Made by a program: the position numbers and the translations under genes. A DNA stretch of 64,000 nt, from assembly GCF_000002865.3 (NCBI RefSeq), contig NW_001865040.1, positions 1,831,864 to 1,895,863 of the forward strand, read 5' to 3'. This document shows positions 20,202 to 32,323 of this stretch, piece by piece. The number at the start of each line of letters is the position of its first letter. The first letter of the stretch is position 1. The notes beneath the pieces are model-generated. The model worked only from the letters and a program-made list of their open reading frames with translations, was not told the origin of the DNA and searched no databases. This stretch comes from Monosiga brevicollis MX1 (Eukaryota > Opisthokonta > Choanoflagellata > Craspedida > Salpingoecidae).

Positions 20202-23200
20202 ATGGCGACGACAACCACGACGACCACGAGGAGTGGCGGGCGGTCATGTGTCTGGGCTCGGCTGATCACCCAGCCCACGGAGGCGCCCGTAGAGGAGGAG
20301 AGTGCTCTGGAAGCCTTGGATCGGTACATAGTACGTGCAATGTCGCCCCGCATCAACGCTTACCCAGTGCCGCTGGATCGTGATCGTTCTGCTCCTACGC
20401 CAGGCTCGGCCAGCTTCTCTGCGGTGACTAACTTGCCGCGCATCGTGAAATGCAGCATCGGCCCCACTTGATCAATAGAAGAATTGGTGGGACTGAAACG
20501 CGATACAGTGCCAACTCGCTGTCTCCCAGCCAGGTCGTTGAGAAGTTGCGTGCCGCCGATCCCGAAGCCGGCGTTCCCGAAAACTTTGCAGCGCTCCTCG
20601 AATTGCGGCGGTCCTGTGACCTGGTGGTCGTGCACCACGAATTACGTGCCACCACTGCCACCAATCCCCTGTCTAGCTATTGTGAAGCTCTGGTTCTTGA
20701 TGCTGCCTCGCAGCGAGCCTGGCTTTGCCCGCTCTCCAATCACCCAGCTACCTTGTACGTCGCTGCATCTTGTGCACCAACCCTGACGCCAGCTGGCCCT
20801 CAATATATATGCGTATCGTAGTGCTTGTGTACGCTTGACTTGGGGGAAAAGTACAGCAGAGGGCCAAACAGCTGATGCTCGCGGTGCGGTGACATATGAG
20901 GTCCTCCTGGACTCTGAAGCCGCCGAACCTGCCCGTCCCTGTGGCTCACCGCCTTACACGCTTCTGGTATGCGTCAGCCTAAATACATCTTTGGCGTGAA
21001 AGGCTCGGCGCCGTTGTGTCAGTGGACGGCATGCTCAGCCCCGTCCTTGTTTAATAGGCGCAAGCAGACGTCGAAGCACCAACCTTTCCATCCTCCCACT
21101 GGTTTCTTACCAAGTTTGTGCCCAAGTTCACCTCTTGGCTGGCAGCCGCCGATGGTAAGCCAAATGGTGTGGGCGTCAGCCCTCCCGGTTCAGTCTGCAA
21201 GCCTTGATGAGAGCATGAAAATATGGACATGAAATTTGTTTGACCTGTGTGTCAGGCCCGGCCTCTGAGCTCTCGCGCTGGCGCCCAACCCCTGAAACGA
21301 TGCTCGTGCCGCCTGCTGAATACGCTCGCCTGTATCGCGAGCTTCGCGATAAATATGGGCCCGCCCTAGTCGAGGTTGGCATGCCATGCACACACATGTT
21401 GGCCTCCAGTATGGCGCTGTCAACATGGATTGCATTACCCTGCTTTTCTTTTGTTTCGGGCTCCTTCCTCTCCCTCCTAGAGCTGGACAGAGTCCACAGA
21501 TCCGGAAAAGTTTGTATACGAGGATATTGGCATTGCAACCTTTCTCATCTTGCTCTTTCGACGTGTCGCCGAGCTCGAGGCGGAGCAGGGTCAAGCTCCC
21601 GCAAACTTTACCTACAAGTTTGTTGATCTCGGTACGATCATTCTCCTTGCTATGAATGCTAGTGCGTGCAAAGTAGCGCAGAGTAGGGGACAGTGCCGTG
21701 TGCTTGTGGCACTGATGCGGGCTTATCATGCTCCACTAGGGTGTGGGAACGGGTTGCTCTGTTGGCTTTTGGCTCAAGAAGGCTTTCGAGGTTAGTTCGG
21801 CTACCGGCCTCATGAGAGACAGCAGCGCGGAGTTGGCCTTCATGGCGGGCTCTTGTATTAGGTCTGGGCTTGGATCTGCAACGGCGACGAATCTGGGATC
21901 GCTTTGATGCTGATGTTGAGCTCCTGGAAACGGCCGTCGATCCCAAGTACGTACAGTTGGCAGCCGTGCGATCGCACTCGTGATGGATGGGGTTGACTTT
22001 TGCCTTGCCCATGACCGTGAATGGCGTTGTTTTGGGTCCAGATATGGTTTGACCTACCCAAGCTGCGAGTGGATTCTGGGCAATCACAGCGACGAGCTCA
22101 CACCCTGGATCCCCCTCGTTGCGGCAAGCAGCACACCACAGGTATGGGGACCTGCCCTGTTTACCCTGTGTTCTTGTTTGTTTGTTTTTTCCATTGCACT
22201 CACAGTGGGCCCGGTCATAATACTTTGGAGCTGACCGATTTTACACGCGACTCATCTTGACCGACGCGCTGGCACTTTGACAGACCAAATTTTGGGTTCT
22301 GCCTTGTTGTCCTTTTGTGTTGAATGGGACGCGGTTTTCACGGCACCAGCGCGAATCTAGCGGTGAAGGTCATGATGCTGGGGCCTCGAGTACCTACAGC
22401 GGCTACCTGCGCTATGTGGTTGATTTGGCGGCCCAGTGTGGCTTTGCAGTGGCCTCGGATGTTCTGCGCATCCCGAGTACCCGCCGAACTTGCCTGGTGC
22501 GTTTTGGGGCAGGCATGCAGCTCCCAGGTGCTGAAAGAGCGTTTCTTGTTTGTCAATGATGATGATACACATGTCGTGTGGGCTTCTAGATGGGCTGGCA
22601 GCGAACGGCAGAAGACTGTCGACAAGCAGTGAGTTTTGGCACACACACTGCAGTTTGCTGCCCTTGAGGCACTGCTCATTACAAAGGGACTCTCACGGTG
22701 AATACGGTTGGGTGCATGTTCAGCGCATCGATCTAGCCTCACAAGGGCGCACGTTCCAGCCCCGCGTCGAGTGAGTGCGGTGGGGCCTTGGCCGAGGCCA
22801 GCTGGCAGTTTGGATGCATGGGTCATTTCCGGCGTTCGCTCAAGGCTAATGCAAAAAAAAACTTCCTTCTTCGTGTACTGGTGTAGAGTGCAGCGGCCCA
22901 ATAATTGTCGGCAAGTGGCGGCCTCAATTCAAGAAGACATTGTGCAAAGGGTTTTGGCGCTGCTTCTCGCGCAAGACCCTGACAAAGGGGCGACCTTACC
23001 TTCTGGCGCCACCTATCATCTCGGTGGTGAGTGTGTGGTGTAAAGCCAGAGGGCTACCTTCCATTGTTGGCTCTCTTTTTTTTCTTTGTTTGGTCTTGTT
23101 TAGCAGGCAGCTGCTTTGAGAGAAAGAAGCATAGGGGGCACATGCGGAACGGTTGTGACTGGTGTCAATACCGGGTCTTTTTCTTCTGCTGCTTGAAAAG

Positions 23201-23755
23201 CTCAATGGCGGTGTCACAATGAATCCCACAGGACAAGTCTCAATTGGTCAGGTGGTGGACCATCTGGGGAAGCCGATTCTGGCAGCGCTCAAGGCTGAAT
23301 GTGGGGGGCTGCAGACTTTGCTCAAGCTCCATGGCCAGCTCTTTTTCGGTGAGTGCGGTGGGGCTTGAGTGGTGGGGCTCGGGGCAACGATACTGGCCAG
23401 TGTGCGACGTGTTTGGGTCTAACTGATACTTGCGCGCTTGGGTGTCTAGTGCGAGGCGGCAACGTGTCAATCCGGAACTGGGCCAGCGTGGAGAGCGGGC
23501 ACCACCCCAAAAACATCAAAACACGCCCCTGTCTCTGCCTGCGCTACCATCCCGGTCGGTGCATCGCGTCATCGCATCGTCGGCAGAAGGGTGCCAGGTT
23601 GCTTGATCTCATCCCGCACGACATGTGCTCTCATCCTGAATGTGACATGGGATTGCCATTAAGATGGTTGCCCTCGGCCAACGTGGGCGTGCCCCTTTGC
23701 ACATGCCACCGTGGAGACGGCAGCAGACTACGATGCCACCCGCCCCTGGCCTTGA
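20202..23755 (+). CDS. TRMT44: tRNA(Ser) uracil-44 2'-O-methyltransferase
   Basis: Sixteen exons give 641 residues, all in phase: 20202-20330, 20456-20754, 20822-20966, 21058-21154, 21256-21374, 21481-21631, 21740-21790, 21862-21946, 22042-22141, 22284-22496, 22590-22628, 22654-22697, 22887-23026, 23232-23348, 23450-23554, 23664-23755. Family motifs are KFVYEDIGIATFLILL, the SAM-binding FVDLGCGNGLL (near 311-319), GLDLQRRRIWDRF, WILGNHSDELTPWIPLVAA, FWVLPCCPF and LRIPSTRRTCL. The C-terminus carries ECGGLQTLL and a CCCH-type zinc finger, KTRPCLCLRYHPDGCPR plus CPFAHA, that is only formed when exons 15 and 16 are joined. This is the full animal/fungal Trm44 layout. The enzyme should act in the cytoplasm, methylating U44 of serine tRNAs. 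Two donors are unusual (GTTGGC after exon 5, GTCGGT after exon 15). Choice of exon 1 end is inferred from phase and its GTACGT donor. Confidence 0.92.
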
Positions 23756-25361
23756 CTCGGAGCTCCAGTCGCCGGCTCTTCCGATTCCATGTGCTGTTCC
23801 AGTCGACGAGAGGTCAAGAAGAATTGAAGTCTGTGTTCTTGGGTGTTGTGGCCAACCATCCAGTTTGTTGACAAGAGCGCCACCGGGTGATACTGGGGGC
23901 GGGTTGCTGAGGGGGTTGACCAATCTAGCGACCAATCATCAACAAGCAGCGCATCAGGCCACAAGTGAGGCGTATGGGTCGGTCAAACAAGACGAACCAG
24001 AAAGGGGGCCTTGTCTCGTTGGGACATTGGTTATGACGGATTTACCACCCACAACATCAGCATCAGAACATCAGCCTCAGCCGGCAAGAAACAGGCTTCA
24101 AGCTCGTCCTAGACTTGTCCAAATCTCTCGAGCGGAGTGAGAAGAATTATCCCTACTACACATGGAAACGAGGAGGGAAGGGCCAGGGCGTGCTTGCAAC
24201 GATATGGACCCGTCACGATCCAAAATCACGTCGTGCATGGACGCTAGTCCTCCGAAGAGTGTCTTATGTTGTGTGTGGAGTATGAGTATACGCCTGCATG
24301 TTGCATGTTGCATGCCAGCCATTCCTCAGCTTGCTTGCTTGTGCAGGCGTCAGGCATTGTCAAGTTGACAAAGCACAACACAAGACCAAGCGCGAGTCCC
24401 ATACCCATCATCACATCCCGAGGGGTCCCGCCCACCCAAAAAGCCGCTCGCGCGCCGCCCCGCCTTGAGTTACATGTGCAGCACCCAAAGCAGTACAGAA
24501 GCAACAAACAAACAAGCAGGGGCTTGAGTCTCCTTGTCTCCTTGTCTCTCAGCGCCTTGCCTTGCCAGCTTACGGGCTTACCGCCATCGCCATCACCATC
24601 AGCAACTGTACGAGCGTACCACTCGCTGGCTTTGAAAGGGCGCCGATCGTGGTGACGACGGCGATGGATAAGTTCCTGGGTTTCTCCTTGTCCCAACCAT
24701 CGAGTTGCGAGTCATGCTCGACGCGTTTCGCGCCCAGCGACCCTCTCGTCCACCCCGCGCCCGCTCACCCGCCCAAAGTGACGTGACCCTCTCCCATTTC
24801 ATTTTCACCATGGGATGACGACCAAATCTCACGACAACGACGATTGATGTGCTCGAGAGTGAAAAAATCTCGCAATTTCCTCTTGACGGCTGGCCCGTAC
24901 ACACACTGCCCGCCCCCCCCACCACACACACCAGACGCTTCTTCGATTCGACTTGCACCGCTGAAACCTCCCCCTCTCGCATGCAAGCGTTGTTCTTTTG
25001 AATCACAGTGGTGGTCCCTGCTGCCGTTTTGTTTTTCTCCTTTTTTTTTTGTTGTTGGGTGACCCCAACTCGCGTTGCAATCTACCTTGGCCCTGCCTTG
25101 TGCGCCAGTCAAGTCGGCGCCCCGTGAACACGCTCTTGAACGGTTGCACACTTTTGCTGCCTCCTTGGTGGTGTGCGTCCGGCCTCCCCTTTTTGTTTGT
25201 CATTCTACGACCGCGCCGCCATTGCGCTGGATTGCTGCCATTTTGGCGGGCGGTGCCCTGTCTTCATTGACGATACCCCTTCCGTTTCCCGACGCCCACC
25301 TGGGGCCCAGGCTCTGAGCCGTTGAAGAGGCTGCGTGCACGCCGCCGCATCCACCGTCGCC
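23756..25361. other. Intergenic between TRMT44 and YAP
   Basis: Open frames here (for example 23664-24140 on + and 24244-24696 on -) lack recognisable domains, and the first overlaps the true TRMT44 terminal exon in another frame. No gene is supported. The right part must hold the YAP promoter and 5' UTR. Confidence 0.55.
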
Positions 25362-27034
25362 ATGGATAAGCGAGACATTCAAATGCTGATTTATCAGTCA
25401 ACCGGCAAGAGTGCCTCCGACTCGGCCAGCCCCAAATCCTCAAAGACAGGTCCGTGCTTTCTCCCGGCTCGGCACATGCCATGGCGTCATCCATGTCTTG
25501 CCATTCTTGAAATGTTCTTGGTTGTTGTTGGCTTGGCTTCCTTACCCCACCTTTTACCCTTCGTCTAACCTTTGCACTTGGTGCTACCCACAGAAACTAA
25601 AAAGCGTGGCTCAAATGTGCTCAACCGCACTGCCAGTCGCAAGGGAAGTGAGCCACCACACAAGACCAATAAGAATGAGGGGCGCTCGTCCTCCGTTGGC
25701 GGCTGCCTTGATATGCAAGAGCCCCGTGACAGTGGTCTCGGCATGCAGCGTGCACACACCCTCAACATGGACCCCGCCTATATGGCTCGTCGCTCGTGCG
25801 TTGGCCTGTTTTATTTGCCCCTCTTAACCCCCCAACATTCTTGACTTAAATCCCGCCTGAACCTGCCTCTGCCCTCGCAGACAAAATTGGTCCGTGAGCT
25901 CAACCGATAGTGTAATTCACCACTCGGCACAATCGTCATACGCCTCGCTCGAACTGCCCAACTCAACCGACCCATTGCCCTCGGGTTGGTCTGTGGGCAA
26001 AACCCCTGAGGGTCGAGTCTTTTTCATCAAGTTTGTACCTCGTCAACCCCGAAAGCGCTTGCCCGGCTCTACCTTTTTTTTTTTTTTTTCCAGTCTTGTG
26101 TCAAATGGGTCTGATTTGCTTTGCCATGTCTGCAACTTACCGGTCAATCGCTGCTCTTCGTTGCTTGCGCTCTCTATTGCAGCGAGCGAGAGAAGACGAC
26201 CACTTGGCTTGACCCGCGCACAGGTCGACCCTTCTCAGGCCAGGTCACACAGCCCAACAGCCGCGTGGTTGAGGTGGATACCTCCCCCTTTAGCGGTGTA
26301 TCTCTGCCCCACGGCTGGGAAATGGCCTTGACGCCCGATGGACTTCCTTATTTTATCGACCATGTTAACAAGCGCACATCCTGGGAAGGTAAGACCACCC
26401 GCCTGCTCGCGCTCACGTGGTGTAACGCTCCCCGCCTCGGCTCACACTATGACGACGGTTCGCTGGGTCTCCTCCCTTAGATCCCCGAAGCCAAGCTTTC
26501 ATGGACATTGAGGCCAAACGCGCCGAAATTGAGCTACGCAAGCTCCAGCTGCGACGTGAGCAGTTGGAGATTGAACGAGAAATGCTTGAGCAACAGTCCC
26601 GACTGGTAGAACAGGAAGCTGCGCGCTATTCCAACCCAACAACGTCGACCTCCACGACCCCTACCCAATCTCACATGTCGGAACTCCTTGGAGGTGTTGA
26701 AGCCACCGAGTCACTCCAATCAGCGGAGCTGGTGCCCCCGACTAAACCCTCTACGCCCTCAAAGGCCGAGCCCAGCTCGGCCTCCACGCCCCAGCCTCGG
26801 GATCAGGCTCACCATGCTCATGAGATGCCGCAGATTGATGTTTTTGCTGATCTCGGTCGCCTGGAAGGCGCTCCAGACCTGACTGGCTTTGACCCTAGCC
26901 TGGCTGAGCATTTGGGTGAGCCTTCCAAGGATTCGAGCTATGCCAGCTACGCTAGCTGGACAGGGCTCGATAGCGAGGCGCTTCTGGGTCTCGAGAACAT
27001 GGACTCGCTCGATACTTACTTGCAACTCGGCTGA
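25362..27034 (+). CDS. YAP: YAP/Yorkie transcriptional co-activator with two WW domains
   Basis: Five exons (25362-25449, 25594-25795, 25881-26030, 26183-26388, 26481-27034) give 399 residues. WW1 is at about 129-160 (PLPSGWSVGKTPEGRVFFIN, TTTWLDPRTG) and is split by an intron. WW2 is at about 185-216 (LPHGWEMALTPDGLPYFIDH, RTSWEDPR) and is also split by an intron. A coiled coil follows (ELRKLQLRREQLEIEREMLE, about 228-250), then an acidic Ser-rich region ending LDTYLQLG, consistent with a transactivation region. Order and spacing match animal YAP. Upstream of WW1 are basic Ser/Thr sites (RTASRKGS, QRAHTLN) that resemble Lats/14-3-3 sites only loosely; no perfect HxRxxS is seen. The short N-terminus (MDKRDIQMLIYQSTGK) does not clearly show the TEAD-binding helices. 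The C-terminus lacks the animal TWL PDZ ligand. Expected role: Hippo-pathway effector working with TEAD. Confidence 0.93.
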
Positions 27035-28518
27035 ACATCCTCGAGGGCGGCCTCCTTTTTCCTCTTTCTTGTTTTTTTTTTTTTTTTTTTGTCATCATGC
27101 TAACGCAACCATTTTGACTCGTCCCTCGCTTCGCGCGGGAGTTATTTCATGTTGTTGTTGCTATTGATTCTTTCTGACTCGAGTCTTGCTCCGGCTTGTG
27201 ACGCGTGCATCTACCGTCTGGGCCGCCTGTTTTTTTACAGGCCGTCCGCACCAGTCGCCTGTTGCCCTTGCCGTTGAAGCGATGCATGTTTTTATGTCCA
27301 AGTGTTGCTTGCTTGCTGTTCGTCAAAGTGAAGGCACCTGTGCGTGATGCGCTGGCTTGGTGTTTGTGGGGTTGGGTTGCGCTGGCTTGGTTTGGCTTGG
27401 CTCAACCCCATCTCTTTGTGGGCCTGTGGCCCCGCTTTTATTACCGTGTCTCTGAGAAGCATGGTTTTGTTTCGAGTTGTTTGCCCGTTCGTTTGTATCG
27501 AGAGTTTGTCGTGGCAAGCCAGGTGTGCGTATAGGCGCGTCGCGCTTGCTGCCCCATGTCTCAGACAAGTACAAGGACGTGCGTGCTGGCGCGTCTGTTT
27601 GTTGATATAGTATTATATTATTCTTGTTGAGTTTGTGTGTGTATGTGTGTGGTCTTGCTGGTATTTGTGTTTGTTGTTGTCCACGCGCGTGTGCGGAGTG
27701 GCTCGTCTGTGCGCTCGTTGCAGCAGTGCTTTCCCTCGAGATGGACCGCCTACGGCTGGCTGTGCCGCCTGACGTGATGCATATCTGCTGCGCATTGTCT
27801 ATTTTTCTGCCTAGCTTTGCCGATATCCTCATTAGCATACATGTAAGGCCTTTTTTTCCCATTCAATTTTACTCTCAAAATTCTCTGAACATGCTTGTAT
27901 TTTTTTTTTTTGCCCACGTCTGCCACACCTTGCCGACAAGGTGTTTGAAGAAATGGTCCCTCTATTCTAAACTATTGGTTCCTAAAGTAAAGCATTTTGA
28001 CTCGAAAGTGTGCTTGAGGCCATACTTTATAGATCAGCTTGGTCTTGCGAGTGTGGGTGTGATGTATGAACATCATCAGCAAGTGCATGAGCGAATGGCA
28101 GCGCCCCAGTCACGGACCGGCCACCGGCTACCAATGTTGCTAACATGCCACGAATCGATGCAGAACAAGAAAGCGCGTTCATGAGCGTCCTTCTCTGGTT
28201 GTGTTTCTCATTCCCAAAGGTGAAGTACCTATCGATCTTCGCGTCAAGTCGTGTTTAATTTGCTGCTGAGCGAGGGTTGGACGTTGCAATCGCAGGGCAG
28301 GGCCAATGACTGCCAAGGAGGGGGGCAGTATGATGTGAGCAGGGCACGAGTTGTCGAGCTCAGCGCAGCACACATTCACAGGCAGATGCGACAACGAGCT
28401 GCGGTCACGGCCTTTGGCGGTCTCAATGACATGCCCAATCACTATCGCCGAGCCCTCCATCTGGCTCGAATGGAGTCGTTGTGCTTGATTCCTTGGGTTG
28501 CGACATCCACGACCCCTT

Positions 28519-28577
<59 letters not shown>

Positions 28578-29160
28578 GAAAGCCCTCCTCCCAATTACAA
28601 TCATAAGGGAACACACATGGAAACAAAAAGAAAGCGAGCGAAACAAAAGAAACCAACAAGACAAAACAAAACAACAAGTGAGAGAGAGAAAGAGAGAGAA
28701 AGCAGGCAAAAGCAACGGCTGTCAGCGTTTTTTGCAGTGCTATTTTCTTCCTTCGTCGCTTGACCACACCACCCACAGCCCCTTGCTTACACAAATAGAC
28801 CTTCTCCTGCAATCCTCCATCATATCGCGCGGCGGGGCGCCCCAAGCCGACTGGTGGTGACCATTCGTTGGTCTTTTTCTTATTGGACTTGTGGTGATTG
28901 ATTAACCAAGTCAACCACACCTCGGTGAGTACAGCGTCCTGGTGCTCTGTCTGCCCTGGGCTGTAGCTGCCACTAAGACCCATTGTAGTCACCGTGTTGG
29001 TATCTGGGCTTGAAGTTGTCGGCCCCGTGTACTGACTGGCTTTGATGGCGCCCTTACTCGAAACCTATTCACTGTTGCCTGATATCGCGCCTTGTTGTGT
29101 GTGCACATAGGGGTTCAGCAGACCTTGCAAACAAACCTGTCCCTTGGGAACCTGTCAATC
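27035..29160. other. Intergenic between YAP and PRODH
   Basis: Over 2 kb with no supported coding segment. It has a T-rich stretch after the YAP stop (27070-27090), GT-rich sequence at 27625-27650 and a (CA)n array (28520-28575). A transcript without coding capacity cannot be excluded. Confidence 0.55.
28520..28575. repeat. (CA)n microsatellite
   Basis: About 55 bases of uninterrupted CA units in the YAP-PRODH intergenic region. Confidence 0.95.
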
Positions 29161-30876
29161 ATGTTACCAGCTTTAACGAGCGCCCGGGGCGCCATTGTGC
29201 GCACTAGCCGTGCACTGCCCCTTTTGGCCCAATCACGCGCCCACCTTCACGTAAGTTTGAACGCTGGCCCACCTGCCTCGCAGTCAACAATGTGTGGCAT
29301 CTCCTCGCTCTCTTTTTGTTTTTGTTTTTTCCCTTTGGGCCTTTGGGGTTTCCTTCCTGCTTCTCTTGTTTCCTCGTTCGCTTTGCCTCTCTCTTCACCC
29401 AACTCCCTCTGCCTTCATGTTCGCCGACCTGCGCTCACGGGCTTCATCTGACTCGCACAGCGGCGAACGGAGAACCGGATCGTCGCCGAGGCCGGCGAAG
29501 TGCCACCCATCTCCCAGCCTCCGTTAGACTTGGCTCATCCTCCTACCAGCGAGGTGCTGGACTTTCACAACACCCAGACTGCCTTTCAGGATAAGTCCCT
29601 AACAGATCTTTTGCTGGCTTATGCCGTCTACAAGGCCTGCATGTTTAGCCCCCTGGTCAAGCATGCCGACTCGGTATATAAACTGTCGCGCCGCTTCCTG
29701 GGTCCGCGCATTACTGATGGTGTCGTTCGCGCCACCTTCTTCCGTCACTTTTGCGGCGGCGAGAACAACAACGACCTGCTCGAAACCACCACGTCCCTCA
29801 AGAACTCGGGTATCGGTGCAATCATGGACTATGCTGCTGAAGCCGATGTAGTCAAGAAGCCGGACGTTGTCAGCGAGGTTAAGGCCAAATCCAGCGCTCG
29901 CGTGTACGACTACATTTCCGAGGCGCAGTGCGATCGCAACGTTCAGCATTTTCTCGACTGCATTGAGTCTGTGCACCAAGTCACTCCCGGTGGCATTGCC
30001 GGTCAGTACCCCGACTGTTCTCCATCGCCGGTACCCTTCTTGGTCGAACAGGGCTCCCTCATGGACGTTGATTACTGCACTGTCTGCTCACTCACCACTC
30101 ACCTAATCCGACTGCTTCCCGCAACACAGCGATCAAGATTACTGCCCTCGGACTGCCTGATCTTATTGAGCGCATGGCCGTGGCCATCACACGCACCCAA
30201 TGGTGAGTGGCACATCTTGCGCCCGTTGACAGCGGGATCGAATGGACATGTGGGCCTCTTGCCTTGGGCTTTCTTTTCTGTTCTTTTCTTTTCTTTCTTT
30301 CTCTTCTTCTTCTTTTGGGCCTTCACGCTGATATGCACACACTTTGGGGGGGGCGTCTTGATAGGCTCTTTTCATTGATTGATTCTGACAACTCTGGCAC
30401 CCTATCTGCGGACGAGTTTGAAAAGGCCGTGGCTACTTTCTTCCCCGACATTGATGGTCCGTATCGTGAACGCATATTCCTGTCTTGGTTGTGCATAGCT
30501 GCGGTGGTGTGGTATTGGCCCTTTTATGTCACCCACCCATTCATCTTTCGACTCGGCCTGCACGTTCCCTTCTTCCCCCTTTTAACAGATGCGCAAGCCA
30601 AAGAAGTCTTTCACGCCATTGATACAGACTCGGACAGTGAGGTCGACTACATTGAATGGACCCATTCGCTGCGCATGGAGGATGTCTGGAATCTGATCCG
30701 GTCTGCCGGCCCCAACACTCCCTTGGGTGAGCTGCAAGAAGCCATGCTGGATGAAACTGAGCTCGAGCTCATGCGCAACATGATGCGACGCCTCCACACG
30801 CTGGTCGACTATGCTGCCGAGCGCAAGGTCCGACTTATGGTCGATGCTGAACAAACTTACTTTCAGCCTGCCAGTA

Positions 30877-30920
<44 letters not shown>

Positions 30921-31858
30921 AGGAGATTGTCTTTGTTTTCGTTCTGCTTTGCCATTTTGCGCTTCCGGAATTCCTTTGGGGTCTGAAGGGGTTTGTTTGA
31001 GACTTGGCTTCTCGCTGGGTGTACCTGATGTCTCCCCGACGTGTTTGTACATTCTAGTCCACAACCTGGCCCTGGGTCTGCAGCGCAAGTACAACAAGGA
31101 GCTCCCCTTGGTCTACAACACTTACCAATGCTATTTGAAGGATACCCTCTCTACCCTTGAGCACGACTTGCAGCGCGCTCGTCGTGAGAACTGGTGGTTT
31201 GCGTGCAAGCTTGTGCGCGGCGCCTACATGGAGATGGAACGCCAGCTGGCTAGTGACAAGGGCTACCCCAGCCCCATTTGCGATACCCAAGATGACACGC
31301 ACCGCACATACAACACATCCATCAACATGATCCTCAACCAAGACCGCGCTAATCTGCTCGTGGCCTCCCACAACCAAGCCAGCATCGAGTATACCATCTC
31401 GGAAATGCAAAAGCGTGGCATTGATAAGCAAACGGGCGGTGTTTGCTTTGCTCAACTTCTGGGCATGTGCGACCACCTGACCTACACACTGGGCATCAAT
31501 GGCTACAAGGTATGGAACCGTCCTATCGAGCCCCCACTAGATTGAACCTTCCCGTGGCCTCTTTGCTGTGTATTCACGTGATGTTGTGCTGCGTGATACA
31601 ACCTCTTGTAGGCCTTTAAGTATGTGCCCTATGGCCCAGTCAATGAGGTCATTCCCTACCTCGTTCGTCGTGCCCACGAGAACAGGTGCGTGTGTGCAAG
31701 CTTTTGCTTGGGTACCGGACAGCCCCATCAACAGCTGTTGACCCTCCTTCTCGTCCTCACCCTTTCTGTCATGTCGCCCTTGCAGCTCAATGCTGGGTGG
31801 AGCGCAGCGTGAACTGGCCATTTTGCGTCGAGAGATTAAGCGTCGCGTCTTCGGCTAA
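29161..31858 (+). CDS. PRODH: Proline dehydrogenase, mitochondrial, with two inserted EF hands
   Basis: Eight exons (29161-29250, 29461-30001, 30130-30202, 30365-30456, 30589-30873, 31058-31509, 31612-31685, 31786-31858) give 559 residues. Exon 1 encodes a basic presequence (MLPALTSARGAIVRTSRALP) typical of mitochondrial import. The barrel motifs of PRODH are present: ALGLPDLIERMAVAITRTQW, LPLVYNTYQCYLKDT, ACKLVRGAYMEMER, LVASHNQASIEYT, FAQLLGMCDHLTYTLG and YVPYGPVNEVIPYLVRRAHE with a final RRE helix. The enzyme oxidises proline to pyrroline-5-carboxylate using FAD and feeds electrons to the respiratory chain. Exons 4 and 5 insert EF-hand loops DSDNSGTLSADE and DTDSDSEVDYIE (about 240-285), both with acidic residues at the calcium positions, suggesting calcium control. 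Poly-T of 41 bases follows the exon 5 donor. Confidence 0.94.
30879..30919. repeat. 41-base poly-T run in a PRODH intron
   Basis: Starts within the GTAAGTTT donor of exon 5 and runs uninterrupted to 30919. Its true length may vary, as homopolymers are error-prone. Confidence 0.95.
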
Positions 31859-32323
31859 GCGTAATGCCGGGATCTGAGTTACCTACGCTGTGCTTAGCCC
31901 TTGATATCTGCTTGGGACGGCACGCCATCGATCTCTCTTGCCCCTTATTGCTTGCTCTCTTTCTTATTCTCTCCCTTTTTCCCTCTCTCTCTCCTCTCTC
32001 TCTCTCTTCCTGTCTCTCTTTTCTTGTTCCCTGTCGTGTCTGTTGGCGTTTGTTGTGCTGCACCTCTTTCGGCTTGTCTCGTGACCTAGTGGTCAATCTG
32101 GAAGAGCATCATCTGACTGCAAATTGATTGGCACGTTTAAGTGCTCGATTTTTTATTAGGTGCAAGTTTCTTATGGGGGTCAAGATTTTTAGAACTTTTG
32201 AGCGGGAAAAGAAGGTTTTTGTCGACAAATCATTCCACAAGCCCAATTTACATCCGGTCTGCAGATTGACTGCGACGTTCCATTTCCTGCGCTTTTCGGC
32301 CGCTTGCTTCTCAAAACGCCACG
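31859..32323. other. Intergenic between PRODH and a disordered-protein gene
   Basis: Pyrimidine-rich (CTCTCTC) at about 31970-32025, otherwise unremarkable. Probably the PRODH 3' UTR and the promoter of the next gene. Confidence 0.6.

Noticed and set aside
23664-24140. 158-codon open frame on + strand
   Set aside because: Its start overlaps the real terminal TRMT44 exon, which uses another frame (DGCPRPTWACPFAHA) and stops at 23755.
27600-28180. 186-codon open frame between YAP and PRODH
   Set aside because: Hydrophobic and Cys-rich without domain or splice support; the region is T-rich and reads like non-coding sequence.
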